A DNA stretch of 64,000 nt, from contig AOLX01000015.1 of the NCBI GenBank assembly GCA_000336895.1, forward strand, positions 181,185 through 245,184, read 5' to 3'. The stretch comes from Haloarcula argentinensis DSM 12282. Its GTDB lineage: Archaea; Halobacteriota; Halobacteria; Halobacteriales; Haloarculaceae. The notes under the pieces were generated by a model that searched no databases, was not told the DNA's origin, and saw nothing but the letters and a program-made list of their open reading frames with translations. The position numbers and the translations under genes were made by a program. This document shows positions 16,507 through 24,357 of the stretch, in pieces. How positions within the stretch are numbered: the first letter of the stretch is position 1; each line of letters starts with the position of its first letter.

Positions 16507-17967
16507 ATGGGCCGGGGAGTGTCAGTAACCGCGCAAGACGGTGCCGTTCCGGACTCGCTGGTGGTTGTCTCGAACCGCGAACCGTATAGCCACGAGCGGG
16601 ACGACGACGGCGAGATACGGGTCCAGTCCGCGGCGGGTGGGCTGACGAGCGCACTCGACCCGGTGATGCAGTCACGGGGTGGCACCTGGGTCGCCTGGGG
16701 CAGCGGCGACGCTGACATGGCCGTCGCCGACGAGGGCATCGTCGAAGTACCGCCGTCGGACCCTACGTACGACCTGAAACGCGTCCCGCTCTCCGACGCG
16801 GCGGTACAGGGCTACTACTACGGCTACGCTAACCAGGTGCTCTGGCCGCTCTGCCACGAGGATACAGGTCGGATGTGGGCCGAACCCGCTTACTGGGAGC
16901 AGTACCGCGCCGTCAACGAGCAGTTCGCCGAGGCCGTCGATACGGTCGCCGACGCGGGCCAGCCGGTCTGGTTTCAGGACTATCATCTCGCGCTCACGCC
17001 CAGACTGCTCCGGGAGCGGCGGAGAGATGCGACACTGTTGCAGTTCTGGCACATCCCCTGGCCTGCGCCGTCGGTGTTTCGGCACTGTCCCCACAGCGAC
17101 GCGCTCCTCGATGGGCTGCTGGCCTGCGACGTCATCGGCTTTCATACGGCAGCGTACGCCGAGCAGTTCCTGCATTGCGTCGACAGCGCGTTTTCAGCGG
17201 CGACCATCGACACGGACAGCGGGACAGTCATCCGCGGCGGTGACAGGACACGAGTCGTCGCGAACCCGCTAGGTATCGATGTCGGGGGTGTTCGGGATCG
17301 AGCACGGGCCGCTGACGTGGCCAGTATCCGGGAGACCGTGCTGGGCGGCAGTCGCTCGGACGTGTCCATCCGCCTGGCGCTCGGCGTCGAGCGACTCGAC
17401 TACTCGAAGGGTATCCCCGAGCGGATCGAGGCGCTGGGGCACCTCTGGGACCGGCGGCCGGACCTCCGAGGCGAATTTACGTACGTGCAGAAGGCGAGCC
17501 GAACGCGAGAGGGTATCGCCGCCTACCGACGGTACCGTGCGGACGTCCTCGATGCCGTCGAACGCGTCAACGACCGCTTCGGGACCGACGACTGGCAACC
17601 CATCGTCTACACAGAGGCTAACCTCGACAACGAGACGCTCGCCGGGCTGTACCGGGCTGCAGAGGTCGCGGTCGTGACGCCCCATCGCGACGGGATGAAC
17701 CTCGTCGCCCACGAGTACCCGGCAGCCTGTGTCGACGGCGACGGTTCGCTCGTGCTGAGTGAACTGGCCGGCGCGGCGACCCATCTCGACGGCGCGCTAA
17801 CGGTCAATCCACACGACATCAACGCGATTGCTGATGCCATCGAGCGGGCGCTGGAACTGGACGAAGCGGAAACACGTGATCGACTGTCGCGTCTTCAGCA
17901 CGGCGTCGAGGCGCTCGACAGTTCACAGTGGGTCGCCAGGCAGTTCAGCGCCGGGCAGTCGCTGTAG
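16507..17967 (+). CDS. otsA: Alpha,alpha-trehalose-6-phosphate synthase (GT20)
   Basis: The 486 residues span the whole GT20 glycosyltransferase. SLVVVSNREPY is the N-terminal donor/acceptor loop, FQDYHLALTP and FWHIPWPAPSVFR hold active-site Asp and His, and ERLDYSKGIPER and HRDGMNLVAHEYPA bind the sugar nucleotide. It joins a UDP- or GDP-glucose donor to glucose-6-phosphate; trehalose serves as an osmolyte in haloarchaea. No trehalose-6-phosphate phosphatase gene is adjacent. The ATG at 16507 is used; a GTG nine bases later would also preserve the fold. Confidence 0.93.
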   Translation: MGRGVSVTAQDGAVPDSLVVVSNREPYSHERDDDGEIRVQSAAGGLTSALDPVMQSRGGTWVAWGSGDADMAVADEGIVEVPPSDPTYDLKRVPLSDAAVQGYYYGYANQVLWPLCHEDTGRMWAEPAYWEQYRAVNEQFAEAVDTVADAGQPVWFQDYHLALTPRLLRERRRDATLLQFWHIPWPAPSVFRHCPHSDALLDGLLACDVIGFHTAAYAEQFLHCVDSAFSAATIDTDSGTVIRGGDRTRVVANPLGIDVGGVRDRARAADVASIRETVLGGSRSDVSIRLALGVERLDYSKGIPERIEALGHLWDRRPDLRGEFTYVQKASRTREGIAAYRRYRADVLDAVERVNDRFGTDDWQPIVYTEANLDNETLAGLYRAAEVAVVTPHRDGMNLVAHEYPAACVDGDGSLVLSELAGAATHLDGALTVNPHDINAIADAIERALELDEAETRDRLSRLQHGVEALDSSQWVARQFSAGQSL

Positions 17968-17973
17968 TTTTTG
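17966..17973 (+). terminator. T-tract at the otsA/lipoprotein convergence
   Basis: Five T residues follow the otsA stop codon directly, in the 16-bp gap before the convergent lipoprotein gene. This is a plausible otsA terminator. Confidence 0.45.
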
Positions 17974-17983
17974 CCGCCGTTCG

Positions 17984-18826
17984 TCAGTTCTCTGCTTCTG
18001 ACAGCCAGTCCGGTTCCGTGACGGTTGTGTCATCGACCTGCGAAACGGAGAGCGACAGCGTCACCGTCACCGGCTGGCCGTCCCGTTCGGTCGTCACCCG
18101 GTACTGGAACGACCGGACGACGCCGTCCTCGTCAACGAGAACCGTTGCACTGGCTGAATCCGTCGTCTCGTTGGCCGAGACGTTCGTCGCGACGGCGTCG
18201 TCGGCCGTGAAGCCGGTAACGTTGCTCCCGGTCGCTTCGAACCGCGAGACGCTGTCACCGTCGACTGTCTCCGTCCCGGCGTAGGTCCAGTTGATGTCCG
18301 ATCCGAGCGACTGGAGCAACGAGCGGTCGATGACGCTGCTCTCGTTGACCGGTTGGACCGGGCCGTCGTACGGCGGTGACGCGGAGCGGTAGTCCGTCAT
18401 CTCCTCGTCACCACGGACGAGGACTCGACGCTCGGCGGTGGTCTCGTCGGCCGTATAGGTCGTCGTCACCAGCGTGTCGCCGCTGGCCTGGACTAGTTCG
18501 CCCGTCGACAGCGATCGGTCGCTGTCGCGGTCGATAGCAACGGTCCGATTGATGAATACCGACCGGTTCTCGCCGTCCCGGGCCGTCGAAAGCTGGAACG
18601 ACAGCGACGTGGTGAACGACGAGTTCGACAGCGTCTCGAAGTGCCCGCGTTCGATGGCCGCCGCGTCGAACCCAGACGATCCGGGTGCAGGGCCGTTGGC
18701 GTCGGCCGAGGTCGGTGTATCAGGTGTGCCCGTACCCGTTCCAGAGCCGAACAGCCCGCTACAGCCAGCGGATGCTGTCAGTAGCATCACGAGTGCGAGC
18801 GAGAGGTGATGGCGTTCGAGTGACAT
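17984..18826 (-). CDS. Haloarchaeal lipoprotein of unknown function
   Basis: The 280 residues begin MSLERHHLSLALVMLL and have a lipobox TASAGCSG, giving a predicted lipid-anchored Cys at residue 22. A Thr/Gly/Pro-rich linker follows, then a beta-rich acidic domain (SFTTSLSFQLS, TVDGDSVSRFEATG) that resembles bacterial LppX/LolA-like or haloarchaeal DUF7537-type lipoproteins. It acts outside the membrane; ligand and role are unknown. Confidence 0.78.
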   Translation of the reverse strand: MSLERHHLSLALVMLLTASAGCSGLFGSGTGTGTPDTPTSADANGPAPGSSGFDAAAIERGHFETLSNSSFTTSLSFQLSTARDGENRSVFINRTVAIDRDSDRSLSTGELVQASGDTLVTTTYTADETTAERRVLVRGDEEMTDYRSASPPYDGPVQPVNESSVIDRSLLQSLGSDINWTYAGTETVDGDSVSRFEATGSNVTGFTADDAVATNVSANETTDSASATVLVDEDGVVRSFQYRVTTERDGQPVTVTLSLSVSQVDDTTVTEPDWLSEAEN

Positions 18827-19002
18827 ACCGGAGCCACTGTATCAGCGGACTAGTTCGTTATGGCCGTTCAGCTGTCAGGTCTCGTCCGGCTTCGAGTCAC
18901 AATTGCCTCGATGAGCGGCTTAGAATCAGCGCGAACCTGCGGCGATGCCGTTCCCGTCCGACCAGCGTCAGACGCCCGTCATGCACGTCATGAGGGTTTA
19001 AT

Positions 19003-20127
19003 ATGAACGAAACCGCTATAGCAATCGTGCCTCTGGGCTCCGACCCGCTGTCCGAACTCGACATTCCCGACGGGACAACCGTCGAGGAACACGATCTGGT
19101 GACCGACGGTGACGTCATCGTCGGCGGCCAGTCGACCGTGGAGTTCGGCGTGCGCGGGCGGACGGTCATTGCCGACGAGCGAGTCCGCTTTGGCGGCCAC
19201 ATCGAAGCCGAAGGTGACTGTCGGCTCGATATGTGGTGTGACGTCGCGGACAACGTACTGGTCGGCGAGGACGCCTACATTGGCGAGCGGGTACATATCG
19301 GCGGCGAACTCCGTGTCGCGGGCGATCTGGATATCGGCGACGACGTGGACATCGAGAACGGGTTCGAGGCGAACGGCTGGATCGTTATCCGCAACCCGAT
19401 GCCGACCATCGTCTTCCTGTTTGTCTACCTCTCACAGCTCCTCCGAATCGGCGAGGAAGACGCGGCCGAAGAGGTAATCGACGAGATGTTAGACAACGGA
19501 AGTGACGAGCACGATCCGGTTCTGATTCCACGCGGTGCGAGCGTCTCGGACGACGCCTGGCGCGTCTCGACGCCGGCGACGGTCGGCGATGACTGCCGGC
19601 TCCACGGCAACATCCGCGCGAAGTCCCTCGAAGTCGGGCGCGACACGGTCGTCTTCGGGAGCCTCCGTGCGAAAGACGACATCGTGGTCGGCCGGGGCAC
19701 GGAGATCAAAGGGGACGTAACGACCCGCAGCGGCACCGTCCGGGTCGGCCCGGGAGCGAAGGTCTGGGGCGACATCTCGGGGACAACAGTCGAACTCCAC
19801 GAGAATGCGACGGTCGACGGGACGATCCGTGCCAGCGAGGAGATGCAGATGCACACCGAGGCGGTGCTAGACCGGCCGAACGAATCCGCTGCGGCGATGG
19901 CAGAGATGGCTGAATCGCTCGAAGCTGACACTGACACTACGGAGCCAGCCACCAAACGGAGCGATTCCACCGAGACAGACCCGCCAGTTGACCCAGCAGC
20001 CGACGACAGCCCTGCCACTGCGGATAGTGCGGCAGCCGACAGCGGCGACGGGGACGAAGCAACAACTGGCAGTGATACTTCGGAAGACGATCCCGACGTC
20101 GAAGAGGCGGCGGAGTCCGCAGAGTAA
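19003..20127 (+). CDS. Bactofilin/polymer-forming beta-helix protein
   Basis: The 374 residues consist of hexapeptide-like turns forming right-handed or left-handed beta-helix segments (for example GDVIVGGQSTVEFGVRG and GELRVAGDLDIGDDVDIENG). These are interrupted near residues 125-150 by a hydrophobic stretch, MPTIVFLFVYLSQLL. A second beta-helix part continues to about residue 285, and a disordered Asp/Thr/Glu-rich tail of about 85 residues ends the protein. The family resembles bactofilins and acyltransferase-like polymer-forming proteins; a scaffold role is an inference. Confidence 0.72.
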   Translation: MNETAIAIVPLGSDPLSELDIPDGTTVEEHDLVTDGDVIVGGQSTVEFGVRGRTVIADERVRFGGHIEAEGDCRLDMWCDVADNVLVGEDAYIGERVHIGGELRVAGDLDIGDDVDIENGFEANGWIVIRNPMPTIVFLFVYLSQLLRIGEEDAAEEVIDEMLDNGSDEHDPVLIPRGASVSDDAWRVSTPATVGDDCRLHGNIRAKSLEVGRDTVVFGSLRAKDDIVVGRGTEIKGDVTTRSGTVRVGPGAKVWGDISGTTVELHENATVDGTIRASEEMQMHTEAVLDRPNESAAAMAEMAESLEADTDTTEPATKRSDSTETDPPVDPAADDSPATADSAAADSGDGDEATTGSDTSEDDPDVEEAAESAE

Positions 20128-20167
20128 GCGCTCGGCCGCTATTTTGCGTGGCGAAACGCCACAACGC

Positions 20168-21247
20168 TCAGTTCTCGGTCGCGTCACTCACAGCTGCTGG
20201 CGGTGAAACCCCATGACCCGGCCCGTCAATATCGATACCGGGTCCGAACGACATCGACGACGGTGTTTCGTCGAGCAACAGGTGCCCATCCAGATCGATG
20301 TAGTCGAAGGCACCGAGGCCAGCGGCAAGATGGGCGCTCGTCGCGATCCCGGTTGCCCCTTCGAGCATACAGCCGAGCATACAGTCGAGCGAAGCGGCCT
20401 CGGCGATGGCTGCAATCCTTGCCGCCCCGAGGAGTCCTGATTTCCCGAGCTTGACGTTGAGCACGTCGGCAGCCCCGTCGCGAACCACAGCGGTCGCGTC
20501 CGCCGGCGTGAATACGGCCTCATCCGCGGCGACGGGGACCGGGAGTCTGTCGCGCGCCCTCGCGAGACCGCGGATATCGTCTTTCGGTGTCGGCTGTTCG
20601 ACCAAGGCGAGGTCGACCCCGGCCGCTGCCACATCGTCAACAAACTCCTCTGTGGCCTTCGGCGTCCAGCCCTGATTCGCGTCCACCGTAATCGTCGCGT
20701 CGGGTGCAGCATCCGCAACGGCGACCGTCCGGGCCACGTCGTCATCGATTGCCCCGCCGGTCTTGACCTTGATGTGGTCGAAGCCAGCAGCCGCGGCGCG
20801 CGTGGCTCGTTCGGCTGCCGCGGCGGGTGTGACTATCGGGACGGTGATGTCGGTGGAAACCGCGGTCGGCTCGCCACCAAACAGCTCCGAGAGCGGGATG
20901 CCACGGTCGCGACAGTAGGCGTCGAGGAGGGCTGTCTCGACAGCGAACAGTGCCGAAACCGCTCCGGGCACTGCGGCCCGCACCTCATCGACGAGTTCGC
21001 GGTAGTCGGCGAGAGCCGCACCCTCAAGGATCGACGTTACCGATCGAGCGGTCGCCACGGCAGCCGCCTGTGTCTCGCCAGTCACCGGCGGCAACGGAGA
21101 CCCTTCCCCGTGACCGACGACGCCTGCGTCCGTCTCGACCACGACGACCAGATTCCGGGCTTTCTCTCGGGTTCCCAGTGAGATTTCGAACGGTTCGCGG
21201 AGTTCGTGGTCGAGCGGTTCGACGAAGACGCGGTCGATACGGGTCAT
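20168..21247 (-). CDS. dgcA: N-acetyl-D-glutamate racemase / dipeptide epimerase (enolase superfamily)
   Basis: The 359 residues show the enolase-superfamily barrel of the dipeptide-epimerase group. The catalytic Lys pair lies in HIKVKTG and LNVKLGKSGLLG, and the metal ligands lie in VDANQGW, VEQPTP and ADEAVF. It overlaps by 4 bp the DUF1611 gene upstream. In bacteria the DUF1611 + epimerase pair is DgcN + DgcA: DgcN acetylates D-glutamate and DgcA racemises N-acetyl-D-glutamate to the L form. I adopt that name from the pairing; L-Ala-D/L-Glu epimerase is the alternative. Confidence 0.82.
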   Translation of the reverse strand: MTRIDRVFVEPLDHELREPFEISLGTREKARNLVVVVETDAGVVGHGEGSPLPPVTGETQAAAVATARSVTSILEGAALADYRELVDEVRAAVPGAVSALFAVETALLDAYCRDRGIPLSELFGGEPTAVSTDITVPIVTPAAAAERATRAAAAGFDHIKVKTGGAIDDDVARTVAVADAAPDATITVDANQGWTPKATEEFVDDVAAAGVDLALVEQPTPKDDIRGLARARDRLPVPVAADEAVFTPADATAVVRDGAADVLNVKLGKSGLLGAARIAAIAEAASLDCMLGCMLEGATGIATSAHLAAGLGAFDYIDLDGHLLLDETPSSMSFGPGIDIDGPGHGVSPPAAVSDATEN

Positions 21248-22287
21248 AGCGCCCCCAGAACGGCTGTAAGGAGTGTCTCTGGGCCGTCATCGTCGTAGAT
21301 GTTCGCCGCCGGAAGCCCTGTTCTGGCGGTTTCCGCCTCCGGGTCGCCCCACGTCGAGAGGGCGGCGACTGTCGTCTCTGTGAGGTCGGTAATCGCGCGG
21401 CGTTCGGCCTCGACACCGGCGACAGCGAGGTCATCGAAATGTGACCGGGCCTCCCGGGAGGGGTCGTCGGCCAGCACGACTGCGTCGGGGGCCGCTCCAT
21501 GGAGCAGTCCAAGGGTCACGCCGCCGTATGCGGTGTGCGTGAGGGCGGCCTGCCCTTCGACGAACACGATATCATGGTCCGCTGCGACATCAAGCACCAT
21601 GTCCTCGACGACGCCTGAAACGAAATCGGCCGGAACCCGGTCGATGACGACACCGCGGTCCGCGCCGACGAGGATGCCGGTCTGTCCCGTCGCAACCCAG
21701 CCGGCGTCGAGTCCAGCATCGATCGCCGCCCGGTACAGTTCGAAGGTCGTCGTTCGCTTCCCGACTGCACAGTCGGTCCCCATCGTCAGGACAACGTCTG
21801 CATCGGCCTCGTCCCCGCGGCCGTCACCGAGCGTCAGATCAGCTACCGACGGCGGTTTCCGAACGTCGACGAGGTCCACACCGTGTTGCTGTGCTCGCTC
21901 GGTCCAGGCTGGACGGTCGCTCAGGAACACGTGTAGGCCGGAAACAACGTCACAGCCCCGTTCCATCGCGCACTGGATAGCCTCGACCCAAGCTTCTGGG
22001 AGATCACCGCCGGCTGGCGCGACGCCGATGACAAGGACGGCTGCGTCCGGGGCTCGATCGAGCGCCTCGGTGACGGTTCCGACGACCGGGATATCGTCGG
22101 CAGCAGGCCAATCAAGGGCCGCTCCGGCGTGGGGGCTGGGACACGCCGAGTCCACAACGGCCTGCGCGTCGAACAGCTCTCCGTGCATAACAATACCGTT
22201 GGCCGTCTTGCCTTCCGGCTGTCCGAACGCCCCCTCTGCGAGTACAACGGCGGACGTGCCTTCGTCGTATTTTCGCCGCAAGTCCAT
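21244..22287 (-). CDS. dgcN: D-glutamate N-acetyltransferase DgcN (DUF1611 family)
   Basis: The start at 22287 (MDLRRKYDEGTSAVVLAEG) gives 347 residues, the normal size. Features are an N-terminal Rossmann-like domain, then a P-loop-like VLTMGTDCAVGKRTTTFEL near residue 150 and VATGQTGILVGADRG. It is translationally coupled to dgcA by ATGA. Named by homology to the DgcN-DgcA D-glutamate catabolic pathway; the family also occurs in species where the function is untested. Confidence 0.82.
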   Translation of the reverse strand: MDLRRKYDEGTSAVVLAEGAFGQPEGKTANGIVMHGELFDAQAVVDSACPSPHAGAALDWPAADDIPVVGTVTEALDRAPDAAVLVIGVAPAGGDLPEAWVEAIQCAMERGCDVVSGLHVFLSDRPAWTERAQQHGVDLVDVRKPPSVADLTLGDGRGDEADADVVLTMGTDCAVGKRTTTFELYRAAIDAGLDAGWVATGQTGILVGADRGVVIDRVPADFVSGVVEDMVLDVAADHDIVFVEGQAALTHTAYGGVTLGLLHGAAPDAVVLADDPSREARSHFDDLAVAGVEAERRAITDLTETTVAALSTWGDPEAETARTGLPAANIYDDDGPETLLTAVLGAL

Positions 22288-22421
22288 ACTGCTGGACACT
22301 GCGGGCGTCACCGACAAACCAGAGCCTTACATGTGTGGCCCCCGGTGAGAGCACTGGAGACGACCCGCAATGAAAGCGAGGACAGGCGAGCGCTATCGCG
22401 TCACAGAACACGGAGAGAGCA

Positions 22422-23177
22422 ATGGACGCTGACGGCTCCGAGATGACCGCTGCCCCGTCCAGCGGTGGCCTCCAGTTGACACTCGAACTAGAGCATCCCG
22501 ACTGCTGGATGCGGGAAGTGACGGCGGCCACCTCGGCTAGACTACTGGTCAACGCGGCGTATCTGGTCGACAGGAAGGTCAAGGCCCATGTCGTCGCATA
22601 CGCTGAGTCGGCGGCCGCGGTCGAGTCGCTCGTTGCAGCGACCCGGGCGTCTGACCACACCTACGCAGTCACGGAAATGGATACCCGTCGTAGCTTCGGC
22701 GGGATATCAGCACCGGTAAACAAAGCGACGCGTACGCTCCTCGTCGAATACGGCCCCGAAGAGAGCATCCACGACGCGCTGGTCTCACACGGGTTCATGA
22801 ATCAGGAGCCGATCCGAATCCGCGACGGGACCGAGTACTGGACGGTCGCTATCGACGAATCGCGGGCGACGATACAGGAGAAACTCGACGCCGTGTGCGC
22901 AGAGAAAGACGCGACGATCACCGTGACCCAGATTACGTCCGCGACCACCGGAAGCAGGGAATCCGAGGGATTGGCTGTCCGACAGCTTTCCGACAAGCAG
23001 CGCGAAGTGTTCGAACTGGCCCGCAACCGCGGCTATTACGACTACCCGAGAGCGGTAAGCGGGAGCGAGCTAGCCGACGAACTCGGTATCGCGAAGACGA
23101 CGTTTCACGAACACCTCCGGAAAGTCGAGGCCGCGCTTCTCGGTCCGAGAGACACTGACCGGGACGGACGGCAGTAG
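22422..23177 (+). CDS. HTH-10 (Bat-like) transcriptional regulator
   Basis: The 251 residues end in a C-terminal HTH-10 domain (LSDKQREVFELARNRGYYDYPR then ELADELGIAKTTFHEHLRKVE), the bacterio-opsin-activator type found in haloarchaea. An N-terminal sensor domain of about 185 residues (VTAATSARLLVNAAY onward) is of unknown ligand. It diverges from dgcN-dgcA with 134 bp between starts, so it is the obvious candidate regulator of the D-glutamate genes. An alternative in-frame ATG lies 21 bp downstream (22443). Confidence 0.88.
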   Translation: MDADGSEMTAAPSSGGLQLTLELEHPDCWMREVTAATSARLLVNAAYLVDRKVKAHVVAYAESAAAVESLVAATRASDHTYAVTEMDTRRSFGGISAPVNKATRTLLVEYGPEESIHDALVSHGFMNQEPIRIRDGTEYWTVAIDESRATIQEKLDAVCAEKDATITVTQITSATTGSRESEGLAVRQLSDKQREVFELARNRGYYDYPRAVSGSELADELGIAKTTFHEHLRKVEAALLGPRDTDRDGRQ

Positions 23178-23274
23178 AGCCTCGCAGCCTGCACTTTGAT
23201 TTGGCACGTCTGTGGTCACAGAATCGGCCTCACACAGCCGTTCCTCGCTTGCGACGACAGGGCGCGACCGAACG

Positions 23275-24027
23275 CTACTGGACCCCGAGTTCCGACTCCA
23301 GTTCATCGACAACGTCCTGCAGCATCGATGCGAGTTCCTCGTTCGGCGGCAGCCGATACAGCGGGCCAGAGATGTCTAGTGCGCCGAGGACGCCGCCGTG
23401 TGGGGCGGTGACCGGTACGCCGACCGACCGAAGCCCCTCGACCGCTTCCTGATCGTTCACCGAATACCCACGCTCGCTCGTGCGTTCGATGTCTTCCAGA
23501 AGGGTTTCGCGGTCGGTGATCGTGTACTCCGTCTCTTCGGGCAGTCCCCACCGGTCGAGGATCTCGTTGACTCGGGTTTCCGGCAACGCGGCGAGGATTG
23601 CCTTGCCGACTGCCGAGTTGTGCAGGTAGTAGTACCGCCCCACCTGGAAGCCCTTCGACGGGACGTTGGCGACGACGTTGAACAGCGTTATCGCCCGTCC
23701 GTACTCTTCGACGGCGAACGTGACCTCCTCGCCACAGCTATCGGCGAGTTCGTGCGTTTTGCGACGGGCGACCTCGTACCACTCGTTTCGGGTCCGAGCG
23801 CCCTCGCCGAGGTGGAACAGCTTCATGCCGAGTCGGTACTGCTCGCCCCGTTTGACCAGATATTCCTGGTCCAGCAGTGTCTTGAGGTGAACGTGAATCG
23901 TACTCGTCGAGAGGTCCAGCCGGTCCGCAAGCTCACTCATTCGCGCCTCCCCCATCTCGTTTACCGCATCGATGATCGCGAGGGAGGTTTCGGTCGTCTG
24001 GAGACGACGACCGCCAGAGCTGTCCAT
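23275..24027 (-). CDS. IclR-family transcriptional regulator
   Basis: The 250 residues carry an N-terminal winged helix (SLAIIDAVNEMGEARMSELA, then LDLSTSTIHVHLKTL) and a C-terminal IclR effector-binding domain (VGKAILAALPETRV, HGGVLGALDISGP). IclR proteins sense small organic acids or intermediates of catabolic pathways. It is divergent from the NhaC-type transporter operon. The start lies about 25 bp below a minus-strand TATA box. A palindrome TGGAATAGATTCCG at 24071-24084 upstream resembles known IclR operators. Confidence 0.92.
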   Translation of the reverse strand: MDSSGGRRLQTTETSLAIIDAVNEMGEARMSELADRLDLSTSTIHVHLKTLLDQEYLVKRGEQYRLGMKLFHLGEGARTRNEWYEVARRKTHELADSCGEEVTFAVEEYGRAITLFNVVANVPSKGFQVGRYYYLHNSAVGKAILAALPETRVNEILDRWGLPEETEYTITDRETLLEDIERTSERGYSVNDQEAVEGLRSVGVPVTAPHGGVLGALDISGPLYRLPPNEELASMLQDVVDELESELGVQ

Positions 24028-24045
24028 ACCACTGTGGACTTGATG

Positions 24046-24060
24046 CCAGTATAAAAAAGT
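24046..24060 (-). promoter_or_regulatory. TATA box of the IclR-type regulator
   Basis: The minus strand reads ACTTTTTTATACTGG, centred about 26 bp above the ATG at 24027, giving a leaderless transcript. Confidence 0.55.
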
Positions 24061-24070
24061 CCGGTAATAG

Positions 24071-24084
24071 TGGAATAGATTCCG
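24071..24084. promoter_or_regulatory. Candidate IclR operator palindrome
   Basis: TGGAATAGATTCCG is a palindrome (GGAAT, two bases, ATTCC) that resembles the TGGAA...TTCC core bound by bacterial IclR proteins. It lies just upstream of the regulator's TATA box and about 150 bp from the transporter promoter. Assignment as operator is inference from position and symmetry. Confidence 0.45.
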
Positions 24085-24232
24085 CCGATATTATAGTGAA
24101 CTCTGATGGATCCGCGCCATTCAATTATCTGAGGTTATAATTTTAGCATGTGCGTCTGAAATTAGCGTCCCGCACTTCAGTACGGGCTATATTCAGGGGT
24201 GGTACGCTGCTCTAATTCCAACAAGAGTGGAC

Positions 24233-24241
24233 TTTTATATA
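24233..24241 (+). promoter_or_regulatory. TATA box of the NhaC-type operon
   Basis: TTTTATATA lies about 120 bp before the ATG at 24358. Transcription would begin near 24265, leaving an untranslated leader of about 90 bases, unusual in a mostly leaderless genome. Confidence 0.5.
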
Positions 24242-24357
24242 CCCACAGCGCCCGTCGAGAGATAAGACTTCACCAGAGGCGGCTCCGATGATTTGTTACC
24301 GGTGAGTTAGCTATTATCATGAACTTTTGCGTGTGTATCTGATGAGGCACAGAATGC

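Larger units (their letters stand above)
24028..24357. other. AT-rich divergent promoter region between iclR-type gene and nhaC-type operon
   Basis: These 330 bases contain the TATA boxes of both divergent genes (24046-24060 minus; 24233-24241 plus), the palindrome at 24071-24084 and a looser inverted pair TCCA/TGGA at 24217-24231. The rest is AT-rich with no gene. The transporter transcript would have a leader of roughly 90 bases. Confidence 0.6.
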
